Below are positions 51,066 through 60,178 of a stretch of DNA of 64,000 nt, one piece after another. How positions within the stretch are numbered: the first letter of the stretch is position 1; each line of letters opens with the position of its first letter. The notes beneath the pieces were generated by a model. It saw only the letters and a program-made list of their open reading frames with translations. It did not search any database and was not told where the DNA came from. The DNA comes from an uncultured Collinsella sp. (lineage in GTDB: Bacteria; Actinomycetota; Coriobacteriia; Coriobacteriales; Coriobacteriaceae). The position numbers and the translations under genes are program-made. The stretch is taken from positions 1 to 64,000 of the forward strand of contig CATYZE010000010.1 in assembly GCA_958415525.1 (NCBI GenBank), read 5' to 3'.

Positions 51066-52085
51066 ATGAGTAACGTTCGCGTTTGTGTAGACGTTGTGGG
51101 CGGAGACGAGAAACCTCAGGTTGTTCTCGATGGTATCGAGGCCGCACTTGCCGCCGATCCCGATATCGAGGTCTTGGCAGCTGGCCCCGCTGAAATCGTC
51201 AATCCCTTTGCTGCTTCCCATGCACGTGTTGAGGCCCTTGAGGCACCCGACGTTATCGCCATGGATGACGATCCCATTCGCGCCGTGATGACCAAGCGCA
51301 AGTCGTCGATCGTGCTGTCGTGCCGCGCCATCAAGAAGGGAAATGCGGACGCGTTCTTCTCCGCCGGCTCGACCGGTGCCATGACTGCTGCCGCCACCGC
51401 CTATGTGACGCCGTTTAGGTATCAGGCCGAAGGCAAGAAGCAGCCGGTACGTCCCTGTCTGACCAATGCGCTACCCAATCGCGCCGGCGGTCTGACGGTG
51501 CTGTGCGATATGGGCGCCAACCCCGATGTCGAGGTCGATGACATGGTACGTTTTGCCCAGATGGGTAGCGCCTATGCCCGCGTTGTCCTGGGCATCGAGC
51601 ACCCCCGCGTGGGCCTGCTCGCCAATGGCACCGAGGACGAGAAGGGTTCCAACTTTACCAAGGCCTGTTTCCCTGCTATGAAGGCCGCGGTTCCGGGCTT
51701 TGTGGGTAACTGCGAAGGCACCGACCTCACCTCGGGCAATTTCGATGTCGTTGTTGCCGACGGTATGTCGGGTAATATCGCTCTCAAGGCCACTGAGGGC
51801 GCTGCCAAGTTTTTGCTGCAGGAACTCAAGGGTGCCTTTATGACCTCGCTCGGCACCAAGATCGCCGCGCTACTCATTAAAAAGCAGATGCGCGAGATAA
51901 AGGCCAAGCTGTCTGGTGACGCCAAGGGCGGCGCGATTCTTTTGGGCTTGCGCGGCGTTGTCCTGATCGGCCATGGCGCCACCTCGGTCGAGGCCGTCAA
52001 AAACGGTACGCTCGCGGCGGCTGAAGCCGTGCGCGCCGGGCTGGTCGAGAACGTCGCCAACTCCATGGACGGTATCGTTTTGTAA
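51066..52085 (+). CDS. plsX: Phosphate acyltransferase PlsX
   Basis: 339 aa from ATG 51066, 7 bp after AAGGAG; an ATG at 51060 is too close to that site. VRVCVDVVGGDEKPQVVLDGIEAAL, KRKSSIVLSCRAIKKGNADAFFSAGSTGAMTAAA and the C-terminal LLGLRGVVLIGHGATS are standard PlsX. It converts acyl-ACP to acyl-phosphate for PlsY. acpP follows 124 bp later. Usual length. Confidence 0.95.
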   Translation: MSNVRVCVDVVGGDEKPQVVLDGIEAALAADPDIEVLAAGPAEIVNPFAASHARVEALEAPDVIAMDDDPIRAVMTKRKSSIVLSCRAIKKGNADAFFSAGSTGAMTAAATAYVTPFRYQAEGKKQPVRPCLTNALPNRAGGLTVLCDMGANPDVEVDDMVRFAQMGSAYARVVLGIEHPRVGLLANGTEDEKGSNFTKACFPAMKAAVPGFVGNCEGTDLTSGNFDVVVADGMSGNIALKATEGAAKFLLQELKGAFMTSLGTKIAALLIKKQMREIKAKLSGDAKGGAILLGLRGVVLIGHGATSVEAVKNGTLAAAEAVRAGLVENVANSMDGIVL

Positions 52086-52209
52086 GAGCGAGTTAGAGCG
52101 CTGTTATGCGCTTCGCGGCCTGCGTCGTGGGGTAGAATCAAAACCGTGTCTTGGTGCCGCCCGCGCGGCGCCAATCTTTTGGTATTCATGCACTATGAGA
52201 GGAAGCGCT

Positions 52210-52452
52210 ATGGACCGCTCCGAAATCTTCGACAAGATCGCCGAGGTCGCTGCTGACGTTCTGGGCGTCGATGTTGCTGAGATTAGCGATGAGACCACGT
52301 TTGACGATCTCGATGCCAATTCGCTCGAGCGCCTGCAGCTGGTTACGGCTATCGAGGACGAGTTCAACCTCGAGATCGATGACGAGACCCTGCTCTCGCT
52401 CAACTCTGTCGCCGACGCTGTCGACGCGATCGAAAACGCCAGGGAGGCTTAG
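52210..52452 (+). CDS. acpP: Acyl carrier protein
   Basis: 80 aa from ATG 52210, after GAGGAAG. An acidic four-helix protein with the phosphopantetheine serine S38 in DDLDANSLERLQLV. The residue before this serine is Asn37 instead of the almost invariant Asp of the D-S-L motif. The rest (FDKIAEVAADVLGVD, EDEFNLEIDDE) is normal. It carries acyl chains in fatty-acid synthesis. It lies between plsX and rnc, the usual place of the primary ACP; rnc begins 3 bp later. Confidence 0.92.
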   Translation: MDRSEIFDKIAEVAADVLGVDVAEISDETTFDDLDANSLERLQLVTAIEDEFNLEIDDETLLSLNSVADAVDAIENAREA

Positions 52453-52455
52453 GTC

Positions 52456-53181
52456 TTGGCTTTATCCGAACGACTTACGCGCGCCCAGGAGATTCTGGGC
52501 CACGAGTTCAATGACAAGGTGCTGCTGCGCGCGGCCCTTACGCATCCTTCGGCCGTCGAAGGCCAGCCAGTCTCGGCAAGCTACGAGCGTCTTGAGTTCT
52601 TGGGTGATTCCATTTTGGGCGCCGTGGTCGCCCGTTCGCTCTTTGAGTCCTATCCGGAGTTTGACGAGGGCAAGCTCACGCGCCTGAAGGTGTCGCTTGT
52701 CTCGGGCGCTACGCTGTCCGAGGTGTCACATGAGCTGGGCATCGACGACATCATTATCTTTGGTGCCTCCGAGACCGGTACCGGTGCGCGCGGCCTGCAC
52801 TCGGCGCTCGAGAACGTCTACGAGTCGCTCGTGGGTGCGCTGTACCTGGATGCCGGCTGGGATGTTGCGGCGGACTTTATCCATCGTACGCTCAAGCCGC
52901 ACCTGGCCTCCGAGCGTGCCGAGCACCCCGCGAACCCCAAGTCGTTCTTGCAGGAGTGCGTGCAGGCAGACGGCCACGAGCCTCCCGCGTATAAGCTGGT
53001 CGGCTCCGAGGGCCCCGCGCATGCGCCCACCTTTACCGCTGTGGTGCTCATCGACGGTATTCGCCAGGGCCGCGGCACCGGTTCCTCCAAGAAGGAGGCC
53101 GAGGGAGCCGCTGCGCTCGAGGCACTCGACCGCATGGGCTACACCACCAACGGCGTGATTCTCAACAAGAAGCCTGTTTAA
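52456..53181 (+). CDS. rnc: Ribonuclease III
   Basis: 241 aa from TTG 52456, 8 bp after GGGAGG. The catalytic signature is SYERLEFLGDSILGAVVA, with E-F-L-G-D, and ENVYESLVGALYLDAGWD supplies the second acidic set. A double-stranded-RNA-binding domain follows (FLQECVQADGHEPPAYKL ... GRGTGSSKKEAEGAAALEAL). It processes rRNA precursors and structured mRNAs. The acpP-rnc-smc-ftsY order is conserved. Confidence 0.95.
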   Translation: MALSERLTRAQEILGHEFNDKVLLRAALTHPSAVEGQPVSASYERLEFLGDSILGAVVARSLFESYPEFDEGKLTRLKVSLVSGATLSEVSHELGIDDIIIFGASETGTGARGLHSALENVYESLVGALYLDAGWDVAADFIHRTLKPHLASERAEHPANPKSFLQECVQADGHEPPAYKLVGSEGPAHAPTFTAVVLIDGIRQGRGTGSSKKEAEGAAALEALDRMGYTTNGVILNKKPV

Positions 53182-53191
53182 GCGAGGAACC

Positions 53192-56100
53192 GTGTATCTC
53201 AAGTCCCTCACGCTCAAAGGGTTCAAGTCGTTTGCCGACCGCGCCCATATGTCATTTGAGCCGGGCCTGACCGTCATCGTCGGTCCCAACGGCTCGGGAA
53301 AATCGAACATCTCCGACTCGATTCTGTGGGTCCTGGGCGAGCAGAGCGCCAAGCAGCTGCGCGGCCAGGCCATGGAGGACGTCATCTTCTCGGGCTCGTC
53401 GGCACGCAAGCCGGTGGGTGTCGCCGAGGTCACGCTGGTGCTCGATAACTCGGACCATATGCTGCCCGTCGATTTTGACGAGGTCGCCATCACCCGTCGC
53501 ATGTATCGCTCGGGCGAAAGCGAGTACCTCATCAACTCGAGTCCGTGCCGCCTGATGGACATTCAGGACATCCTGCACGATTCGGGCCTGGGCAAGGATA
53601 CGCATTCCATCATCAGCCAGGGCAAGCTCGATGCCATTTTGCAGAGCCGCCCCGAGGAGCGCCGTGCCCTCATCGAGGAGGCCGCCGGCATCTCCAAGCA
53701 CAAGCGCCGCAAGGAGCGTGCGCTCAAAAAGATTAAGTCGATGGACGAGCACCTGACGCGTGCCCGCGACATCAATAAGGAAATTGCCCGTCAGCTGCGA
53801 CCGCTGGAGCGTCAGGTCGATCGTGCGCGCAAGTACAAAGAGCTGTCCTCGCGCGCGAACGAGCTTACGCAGATGCTGGCCGTCGACGAGCTGCGTTCGC
53901 TGCAATCGCAGTGGAACGACCTGGAGAGCCGCTCCAAGGAAGGCGCCGCCGAGCTGGAGCTTGCGCAGTACCGCATGGGCGAAAAGGAGCGCGAGCTCGA
54001 GAAGCTCCAGGTTATGCTTGAGGAAAAGGGCCTGTTTGTGGGCGACCTGGGCGAGCAGCGCCGCCATATGCAAGACGTGGTCGGCCGCATTAACTCCGAT
54101 ATGCGCCTGCTCGAGGAAAAGGGCCACAACATGGTGTCGCGCCTGTCCGACATGCGTGGCCAGATCTCGAGCTCCGAGCATCAGCGTCGTCGCGTGGTCG
54201 AGGAGCTCGAGGACGCGCGTGCGCAGCTTGAGGAAGTGACCGGTGCGCACATGCAGGCCCAGGAGGACGTTGACGCCGCTGGTCCTGCCGCCGCTGAGCT
54301 CCACGAGCGACGCGTGGCTCTCGACAATCAGATTTCGCAGCTTACGCGTGAGCAACGCGATGTGCAACGTGGGGCCGATAACGCGGCGCTCGAACTCGCC
54401 AAGGTGAAGGACTCGCTGAGTAACGCCGAGGTCGAGGACAACATGTACGCCTCGCGCTTGGAGCAGATCGACGAGCAGCTCGAGGAAGTCACGGCCTCGC
54501 TCGAAAGCCGTCGCGACCGCGCCGAGGAGCTTGAGGGTGCTCTTGAGGAAGCGCGCCAGGCTCAGGTCGATGCGCGTGAAGCCACCGAGACGGCACGCGC
54601 GGCCCTGAAGGACCTGCGTGCCCGCGAGAGCGAGGCACGCAACAAGTTATCCGAGGTGCGCTCGGAGCTTGCCAGCCAAAAGAAGCTCGATGCCCGCATG
54701 GCTGACAGCTCGCCGCTGGTGAGCCGTCTGATGGGCGCGCTGGGCGATGATGTCTCGGGTCGTCTGGGTGACGTGCTCGAGGCTCCTCGTGAGCTTGAGG
54801 GCCTGGTTGAGCAGCTGCTTGCCGGCGATATCGATGCTCTTTTGTTTGATGACGCCGCCACGCTTGAGCGTGCCGGTCGCGCGGCTCTGGACCAAAAGAA
54901 GGCCTCGGGTGAGGCGCTGCTGGTCGCGCGCGGTGTGAGCGCCTCTGCTGCCGCTAAGGGCGCTGCCGGTTCCCGCCTGGTCGATCGTCTGTCCGTGCGC
55001 GCAGGCTACGGTCCCGTCGTTGAGGTGCTGCTCGGCGGTTATTACGTCGTGGACGATCTTGCTGCCGCTCTGTCGGCGCCGGTCGTTGACGGCGTGACTT
55101 ACGTGACCCCTGATGGCGCCCGCGTCGCCTGCGGCGGCCTGGTGCGTGTGGGGCTCGACGCCGGCGAGGCTTCGGGTGCTTTGGAGCGCAAGCGTCGCAT
55201 TCGCGAGCTGGAGGGCCTGGAGCCCGATCTGGCTGCTGTGTTTGAGCATGTGTCGGATCAGGTCGTCGAGGCCAATGCGGCCGTCGAAGAGGCGCGTGCC
55301 GCTGAGGGCGATGCCGCCGGCGAGATCGCCCGTCTTGAGGGCGAGCGCCGTTCGCTGCTCTCCGAGATTGGCCGCCTGGAGCAAAGCGCCAACAATGCCG
55401 AGGTCGAGCGCGTGCGTATTTTCAAGCGCCGCGAGCAGGCTACCGAGGCCGTTCGCGCTGCGCGCCCGCGCGTGGACGAGCTCACCCGTTCGCGGGACGA
55501 GGCGCGAGCGCAGGCAAGCGACCTGGGCCTTCAGATTGCCGAGGCCAACGACGAACTTGACCGCGTTCGCCGTGACGATTCTGAGGCCGCCGGCAAGCTC
55601 GCCGATGCCAAGGTCCGCCTGGCCCAGGCGAGCGAGCGCCTTCGTTCTCTGAAGGGCCGCGTGCCCGATCTGGAGCATCGCCTGGAGGGCATCGACCGCC
55701 GTATCCGCGGAACACGCCAGGCCTCGCGCTCACTCGAGCTGCTGCGCCTGCGCGTCGATCCCATGCACGAGCGCTATTCGGCCCTGCTGGAGCGCGCGTC
55801 AGATTGGGCCGCACGTCTGCGTGACCAGGCCTCTCTGGAGGAGGCGGACTCCGCTTCGCTTAAGAAGACCATCGAGGATGCCAAGGCAGAGGTTGCCCGC
55901 GCTAAGGAGCGGGTCGATACCGCCACCGCCACGCAAAACGAGTTCAAGGTCGCACGCGGCAAGCTTGAGGTGCAGGTAGAGGCCGCCATTAAGGCCATTA
56001 CCGCCGATGGCACCACGGTACTCGAGGAAGCGCTCATGCTTCCGGCGCCCACCGACCGCGATGCCGCCGAGCGCGAGCTCAACCAGCTTGTGCGCCAGAT

Positions 56101-56728
56101 CAACAACCTGGGCCCTGTGAACCAAGTTGCCATGGAGGAGTACGAGCAGCTCAAGCGCCGCGCTGACTACATCGAGGAACAGCTGGCCGATCTGGAGAGC
56201 GCGCGTAAGGCGCTCACCAAGATCACGGTGGCCATTGATCGTAAGATGCGCAAGGCGTTCCTGGTGACGTTTGAGAAGGTCGACGCGAACTTCCGCGAGA
56301 TCTTCGCTATGCTCTTCCCGGGCGGTCAGGCACATCTGGAGATGACCGACCCCGAGCATCCGGCCGAGACAGGCATCGAGGTCGTGGCGCAGCCGCGCGG
56401 CAAACGCATCACCAAGATGATGCTCATGTCGGGCGGCGAGAAGAGCCTGACGGCGCTCGCCCTGCTCTTTGCCGTGTACCGCACGCGCACGGTGCCGTTC
56501 TATGTGCTGGACGAGGTCGAGGCGGCGCTTGATGACGCCAACCTGTCCAAGCTCATCGGAGCCCTCGATGTGCTGCGCTCCGATACACAGCTCTTGGTCA
56601 TTTCGCATCAGCGCCGTACTATGGAGGACGCCGACGTTCTCTATGGCGTCTCGATGCAAGCCGACGGCGTCAGCCGCGTCGTCTCGCAAAAACTCGATCG
56701 CGAAACCGGAAAGGTCGTGAATGCATAA
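53192..56728 (+). CDS. smc: Chromosome segregation protein SMC
   Basis: 1178 aa from GTG 53192. N-terminal head with LKSLTLKGFKSFADRAHMSF and Walker A GPNGSGKSN (31-39), long coiled coils (about 170-500 and 660-1010), a hinge domain near 510-650, and the C-terminal head with LMSGGEKSLTALAL (ABC signature) and FYVLDEVEAALDD (Walker B). The length is usual. It condenses and segregates chromosomes with ScpA/ScpB, which are not in the window. ftsY starts on the last base of its stop codon. Confidence 0.96.
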   Translation: MYLKSLTLKGFKSFADRAHMSFEPGLTVIVGPNGSGKSNISDSILWVLGEQSAKQLRGQAMEDVIFSGSSARKPVGVAEVTLVLDNSDHMLPVDFDEVAITRRMYRSGESEYLINSSPCRLMDIQDILHDSGLGKDTHSIISQGKLDAILQSRPEERRALIEEAAGISKHKRRKERALKKIKSMDEHLTRARDINKEIARQLRPLERQVDRARKYKELSSRANELTQMLAVDELRSLQSQWNDLESRSKEGAAELELAQYRMGEKERELEKLQVMLEEKGLFVGDLGEQRRHMQDVVGRINSDMRLLEEKGHNMVSRLSDMRGQISSSEHQRRRVVEELEDARAQLEEVTGAHMQAQEDVDAAGPAAAELHERRVALDNQISQLTREQRDVQRGADNAALELAKVKDSLSNAEVEDNMYASRLEQIDEQLEEVTASLESRRDRAEELEGALEEARQAQVDAREATETARAALKDLRARESEARNKLSEVRSELASQKKLDARMADSSPLVSRLMGALGDDVSGRLGDVLEAPRELEGLVEQLLAGDIDALLFDDAATLERAGRAALDQKKASGEALLVARGVSASAAAKGAAGSRLVDRLSVRAGYGPVVEVLLGGYYVVDDLAAALSAPVVDGVTYVTPDGARVACGGLVRVGLDAGEASGALERKRRIRELEGLEPDLAAVFEHVSDQVVEANAAVEEARAAEGDAAGEIARLEGERRSLLSEIGRLEQSANNAEVERVRIFKRREQATEAVRAARPRVDELTRSRDEARAQASDLGLQIAEANDELDRVRRDDSEAAGKLADAKVRLAQASERLRSLKGRVPDLEHRLEGIDRRIRGTRQASRSLELLRLRVDPMHERYSALLERASDWAARLRDQASLEEADSASLKKTIEDAKAEVARAKERVDTATATQNEFKVARGKLEVQVEAAIKAITADGTTVLEEALMLPAPTDRDAAERELNQLVRQINNLGPVNQVAMEEYEQLKRRADYIEEQLADLESARKALTKITVAIDRKMRKAFLVTFEKVDANFREIFAMLFPGGQAHLEMTDPEHPAETGIEVVAQPRGKRITKMMLMSGGEKSLTALALLFAVYRTRTVPFYVLDEVEAALDDANLSKLIGALDVLRSDTQLLVISHQRRTMEDADVLYGVSMQADGVSRVVSQKLDRETGKVVNA

Positions 56729-57645
56729 TGGGATTCTTTGACGCTCTCTCGCGCGGACTTGAGCGCAGCCGCGAGGCCCTCAACGAGGTCTTCTACTTTG
56801 GCGGCGAGGTCGATGAGGACTTTTGGGAGGACCTTGAGGATACCCTCGTTATGGGTGACATGGGTGCCGAGGTCGCCATTCAGGTCTCCGATGACCTGCG
56901 TGAGATGGCCGCCAAGAAGAACCTCAAGACCGCTCCGCAGCTTCGCCGTGCCCTGGCCGAGCAGCTCGAGCAGCACTTTGTGTCCATCGAGCGCGATCCG
57001 TTCTCCGACACGCCGAGCTGCGTGCTGTTTGTAGGCATTAACGGTGCCGGCAAGACCACGACGGTCGGTAAGATCGCGAGCGCCATGGCTGCCCGCGGTA
57101 AGAATGTCGTGATCGGTTCGGCCGATACCTTCCGCGCTGCCGCCATAGAGCAGCTCGATGTGTGGGGCCAGCGTGCCGGCGTCCCCGTCATCAAGCGCGA
57201 TCGCGGCTCCGATCCGGCAAGCGTTTGCTACGACGTGCTCGACGAGGCCGATAAACGCGGCAGCGACCTGGTGCTTATCGACACCGCCGGCCGCCTGCAC
57301 ACGAGCCCCGAGCTCATGCGCGAGCTCGCCAAGGTGGTCAACGTGACGCGTAAGCGCGCCGCCAATATGGCCGCCGGCCCCATGCCCGTCTCGGTCGTGC
57401 TCGTGATCGATGCCGCCACCGGCCAGAACGGTCTGAACCAGGCGCTCGAGTTTAACGAGGCACTGGGTCTGGACGGTATTATCATGACGAAGCTCGACGG
57501 CACGGCAAAGGGCGGTATCGCCATGGCCGTGGCCGAGAAGCTCAAGCTCCCGATCCTGCGCGTGGGCGTGGGCGAGCAGGTCGATGACCTGCAGGAGTTC
57601 AATGCCAAAGATTTCTGCCGCGCCCTGGTGGGCGAGTCCAATTAA
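56728..57645 (+). CDS. ftsY: Signal recognition particle receptor FtsY
   Basis: 305 aa. NG-domain GTPase with G1 GINGAGKTTTVGKIA, SADTFRAAAIEQL, DTAGRLH, TKLDGTAKGG and the closing VGVGEQVDDLQEF. The acidic A-domain of E. coli FtsY is missing, leaving only a short N-terminal helix, as in many Gram-positive bacteria. It docks SRP-ribosome complexes at the membrane. ffh, its partner, follows 10 bp later. Confidence 0.95.
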   Translation: MGFFDALSRGLERSREALNEVFYFGGEVDEDFWEDLEDTLVMGDMGAEVAIQVSDDLREMAAKKNLKTAPQLRRALAEQLEQHFVSIERDPFSDTPSCVLFVGINGAGKTTTVGKIASAMAARGKNVVIGSADTFRAAAIEQLDVWGQRAGVPVIKRDRGSDPASVCYDVLDEADKRGSDLVLIDTAGRLHTSPELMRELAKVVNVTRKRAANMAAGPMPVSVVLVIDAATGQNGLNQALEFNEALGLDGIIMTKLDGTAKGGIAMAVAEKLKLPILRVGVGEQVDDLQEFNAKDFCRALVGESN

Positions 57646-57655
57646 GGAGTGACTA

Positions 57656-59131
57656 GTGTTTGATTCCCTGAGCGATCGCCTCAACGACACATTTGACCGC
57701 CTGCGCGGCAAGGGCAAGCTGACCGAGGCCGATATCACCTCGGCCATGCGCGACATCCGCATGGCGCTGCTCGAGGCCGACGTCAACTTTAAGGTCGTCA
57801 AGGAGTTTGTCGCCAAGACCAAGGAGCGCTGCATGACCGCCGAGGTCATGGAGTCGCTGTCGCCGGCACAAAATGTCGTCAAGATCGTGCTCGACGAGCT
57901 CACCGAGATGCTCGGCTCCACCGAGAGCAAGCTCGTCTTTAGCAACCGCATTCCTAATGTCATCATGCTCGTGGGCCTGCAGGGCTCCGGTAAGACCACG
58001 GCGGCCGTAAAGCTTGCCTACCTGCTCAAGAAGCAGGGCCGCTCGCCGCTGCTCGCCGCGTGCGACGTCTACCGTCCCGCCGCTGCCGACCAGCTGGCCA
58101 CGCTTGGCGGAGAGATCGGCGTACCGGTCTTCCGCGGCGACGGTGCGCACCCGGTCGACATCGCCAAGGGCGCCATTCAGGAGGCCGTCGACCACCTGCG
58201 CGACGTGGTCATCGTCGATACCGCCGGTCGTCTGCAGATCGACGAACAGATGATGCAGGAAGCCGTGGACATCAAGAATGCCGTCAAGCCCGATCAGGTG
58301 CTGATGGTCGTCGATGCCATGACCGGCCAGGATATCGTCAACGTCGTCTCGACCTTTGCCGAGCGAACCGACTTTGACGGCGTGATCATCTCCAAGCTCG
58401 ACGGCGATGCCCGTGGCGGTGGCGCGCTTTCCGTGCGCCAGGTGACCGGTAAGCCCATCAAGTTCGTGAGCATGGGCGAGAAACCCGATTCGCTGGAGCC
58501 GTTCTATCCCGATCGTATGGCCAAGCGAATCTTGGGCATGGGCGACGTCGTCGGCATCATCGAGAAGGCCCAGGAGGCCGCCGATGCCGAGCAGCTCGAG
58601 GCTGCCGAGCGCATGCTGCGCGAGGGCTTCACCATGAACGACATGCTCGACCAGATGAAGGCCGTCAAGAAGATGGGCGGTATGAAGGGCATCCTGGGCA
58701 TGCTCCCCGGTGGCCAGCGTGCGCTCAACCAGATGGGCGGCAATCTGGACGAGGGCATCTTCGATAAGAACGAGGCCATCATCATGTCGATGACCAAGGA
58801 GGAGCGCCTGCGCCCCTCCATCATCAACGGCCAGCGCCGTGCCCGCATCGCCAAGGGCGCCGGCGTGACTCCCACCGAGGTCAACAGCCTTATGAAGCAG
58901 TGGGGCGAGATGAACAAGATGATGGGCCGCATGCGCACGATGGCCAATCAGGCGCAGGCCGGCGGCAAGAAGGGCAAGAAGGGTAAGAAGGGCAAAAAGA
59001 TGCGCATGCCCAATATTCCCGGTCTGGATGCCATGGGTCTGGGCGGCATGGGCGGCCTGGGAATGGGCGGCCCCAAGTCCGATATGGACCTGCTGCGCCA
59101 GATGGAAGCGCAGATGCGTAATAAGAAGTAG
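57656..59131 (+). CDS. ffh: Signal recognition particle protein Ffh
   Basis: 491 aa from GTG 57656. The NG GTPase domain has GLQGSGKTTAAVKLA, DVYRPAAADQL, DTAGRLQ and SKLDGDARGGGAL. The M domain (about 325-450) carries methionine-rich helices and the RNA-binding signature SIINGQRRARIAKGAGVTPTEVN. The tail is Gly/Lys/Met-rich (KKGKKGKKGKKMRMPNIPG). It binds signal peptides and 4.5S RNA; no 4.5S RNA gene was seen here. A strong terminator follows. Confidence 0.96.
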   Translation: MFDSLSDRLNDTFDRLRGKGKLTEADITSAMRDIRMALLEADVNFKVVKEFVAKTKERCMTAEVMESLSPAQNVVKIVLDELTEMLGSTESKLVFSNRIPNVIMLVGLQGSGKTTAAVKLAYLLKKQGRSPLLAACDVYRPAAADQLATLGGEIGVPVFRGDGAHPVDIAKGAIQEAVDHLRDVVIVDTAGRLQIDEQMMQEAVDIKNAVKPDQVLMVVDAMTGQDIVNVVSTFAERTDFDGVIISKLDGDARGGGALSVRQVTGKPIKFVSMGEKPDSLEPFYPDRMAKRILGMGDVVGIIEKAQEAADAEQLEAAERMLREGFTMNDMLDQMKAVKKMGGMKGILGMLPGGQRALNQMGGNLDEGIFDKNEAIIMSMTKEERLRPSIINGQRRARIAKGAGVTPTEVNSLMKQWGEMNKMMGRMRTMANQAQAGGKKGKKGKKGKKMRMPNIPGLDAMGLGGMGGLGMGGPKSDMDLLRQMEAQMRNKK

Positions 59132-59155
59132 CGACTGGTTAAGTCGTGTATGGCG

Positions 59156-59192
59156 AAGGCCGCCTGGATGGTACTCCAGGCGGCCTTTGTCG
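59156..59192. terminator. Bidirectional terminator between ffh and the DUF134 gene
   Basis: AAGGCCGCCTGGA (59156-59168) pairs with TCCAGGCGGCCTT (59175-59187), followed by a T-containing tail. It can serve both convergent genes. Confidence 0.85.
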
Positions 59193-59247
59193 TTCGTTCG
59201 CAGGTTGTCGAACGCGCGGAAGCGTGTTGACGTCGAGGTGCTTGCTG

Positions 59248-60012
59248 CTAGTGGCAGCCGCAGGACTCGTGTCCGTCGTGGTCGTGATGGTCGTGACAGC
59301 CGCAGGATTCGCCATGCTCGTGGGCGCGCTCGTGGTTGTGGCCATGGCAGTCGCAGGTGGCCTCGCCGGTCTGTGCGAGCGTGCCGGCAATGAGGGCCTC
59401 GACGCAGGCGTCGCAGCTGCCCTGGGCGCCCGCATAGACGGTGATGCCCGCTTGGGCGAGAGCGTTGATGGCGCCGCCGCCGATACCGCCGCAGATAAGC
59501 GTGTCGACGCCACCGTTGGCAAGCAGACCCGCCAATGCACCGTGACCAGTGCCGCCGGTGCCCACGACCTGCTCGTTGAGTACCTTGTCGTCCTGGATGT
59601 CGTAGATCTTGAACTGCTCGCTGCGGCCAAAGTGCATAAAGATGTTGCCGTTGTCGTACGTCGTTGCCACCCTCATGGTGTCGACCTCCTTTGCTGGCCA
59701 TGCGGCCGTCGTCGTGGTGATGGGGGAGTATGCGATATTGCCACCTTCGATGATAAGTGCTCGCCCGTTGACCAGCGCGTTTGCAACCTTGCGATGCGCA
59801 CGACTGCTGATGGCCGCCACCGTGGCTCGTGCGACGCCCATGTGCAGGGCGACGGCCTCCTGATTGAGGCCTTCCAGGTCGCATAGGCGCAGGACTTCGA
59901 GTTCGTCGACCGTCATGTCGATGGCGTCTCCGCTGGCAAGGCCGTCAGGGGTAAAGCCGCGGTATTCGGGGATGATCCCAACGCGGCGCAATTTTTCGCG
60001 TCTTCCTGCCAT
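59248..60012 (-). CDS. DUF134 regulator fused to a NifX/NifB-type cofactor-binding domain with His/Cys tail
   Basis: 254 aa from ATG 60012, after GGAGAG; ten further upstream codons are open but unsupported. Residues 1-100 are a DUF134 helix-turn-helix (IDMTVDELEVLRLCDLEGLNQEAVALHMGVARATV). Residues 110-215 match the dinitrogenase iron-molybdenum cofactor family (MRVATTYDNGNIFMHFGRSEQFKIYDI, then LICGGIGGGAINALAQAGITVYAG). The last 35 residues are a metal-binding tail with repeated C-x-C-H and H-x-H (CDCHGHNHERAHEHGESCGC). The chain suggests a metal-responsive transcription regulator or metal chaperone. Twin palindromes in its promoter fit autoregulation. Its real metal is unknown. Confidence 0.85.
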   Translation of the reverse strand: MAGRREKLRRVGIIPEYRGFTPDGLASGDAIDMTVDELEVLRLCDLEGLNQEAVALHMGVARATVAAISSRAHRKVANALVNGRALIIEGGNIAYSPITTTTAAWPAKEVDTMRVATTYDNGNIFMHFGRSEQFKIYDIQDDKVLNEQVVGTGGTGHGALAGLLANGGVDTLICGGIGGGAINALAQAGITVYAGAQGSCDACVEALIAGTLAQTGEATCDCHGHNHERAHEHGESCGCHDHHDHDGHESCGCH

Positions 60013-60024
60013 ACACTCTCCAAA

Positions 60025-60093
60025 TCTGACATATGCCAACAATAGAATAGCGAACGTGCGGATTTGTGCAAGGATTTTCTGGCATATGTCAGA
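60025..60093. promoter_or_regulatory. Two palindromic operator-like sites in the DUF134/thyA divergent promoter
   Basis: TCTGACATATGCCA (60025-60038) and its exact complement TGGCATATGTCAGA (60080-60093). Each half is itself an almost symmetrical site, TGRCATATGYCA. They lie 13 bp and 68 bp upstream of the DUF134 start, on its side of the divergent region, with about 41 bp between them. Confidence 0.65.
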
Positions 60094-60178
60094 AAATGAG
60101 GGCTTATGTTTGGGCTGTGGGGCCGCGTGCGCCTGGGCTACAATAAAAATTGCTTATAGGCGACTGACAGGAGGGTCA

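Noticed and set aside
59248..60012. Evidence for nitrogen fixation
   Set aside because: The NifX/NifB-like domain is widespread outside nitrogenase systems and no other nif gene is in the window.
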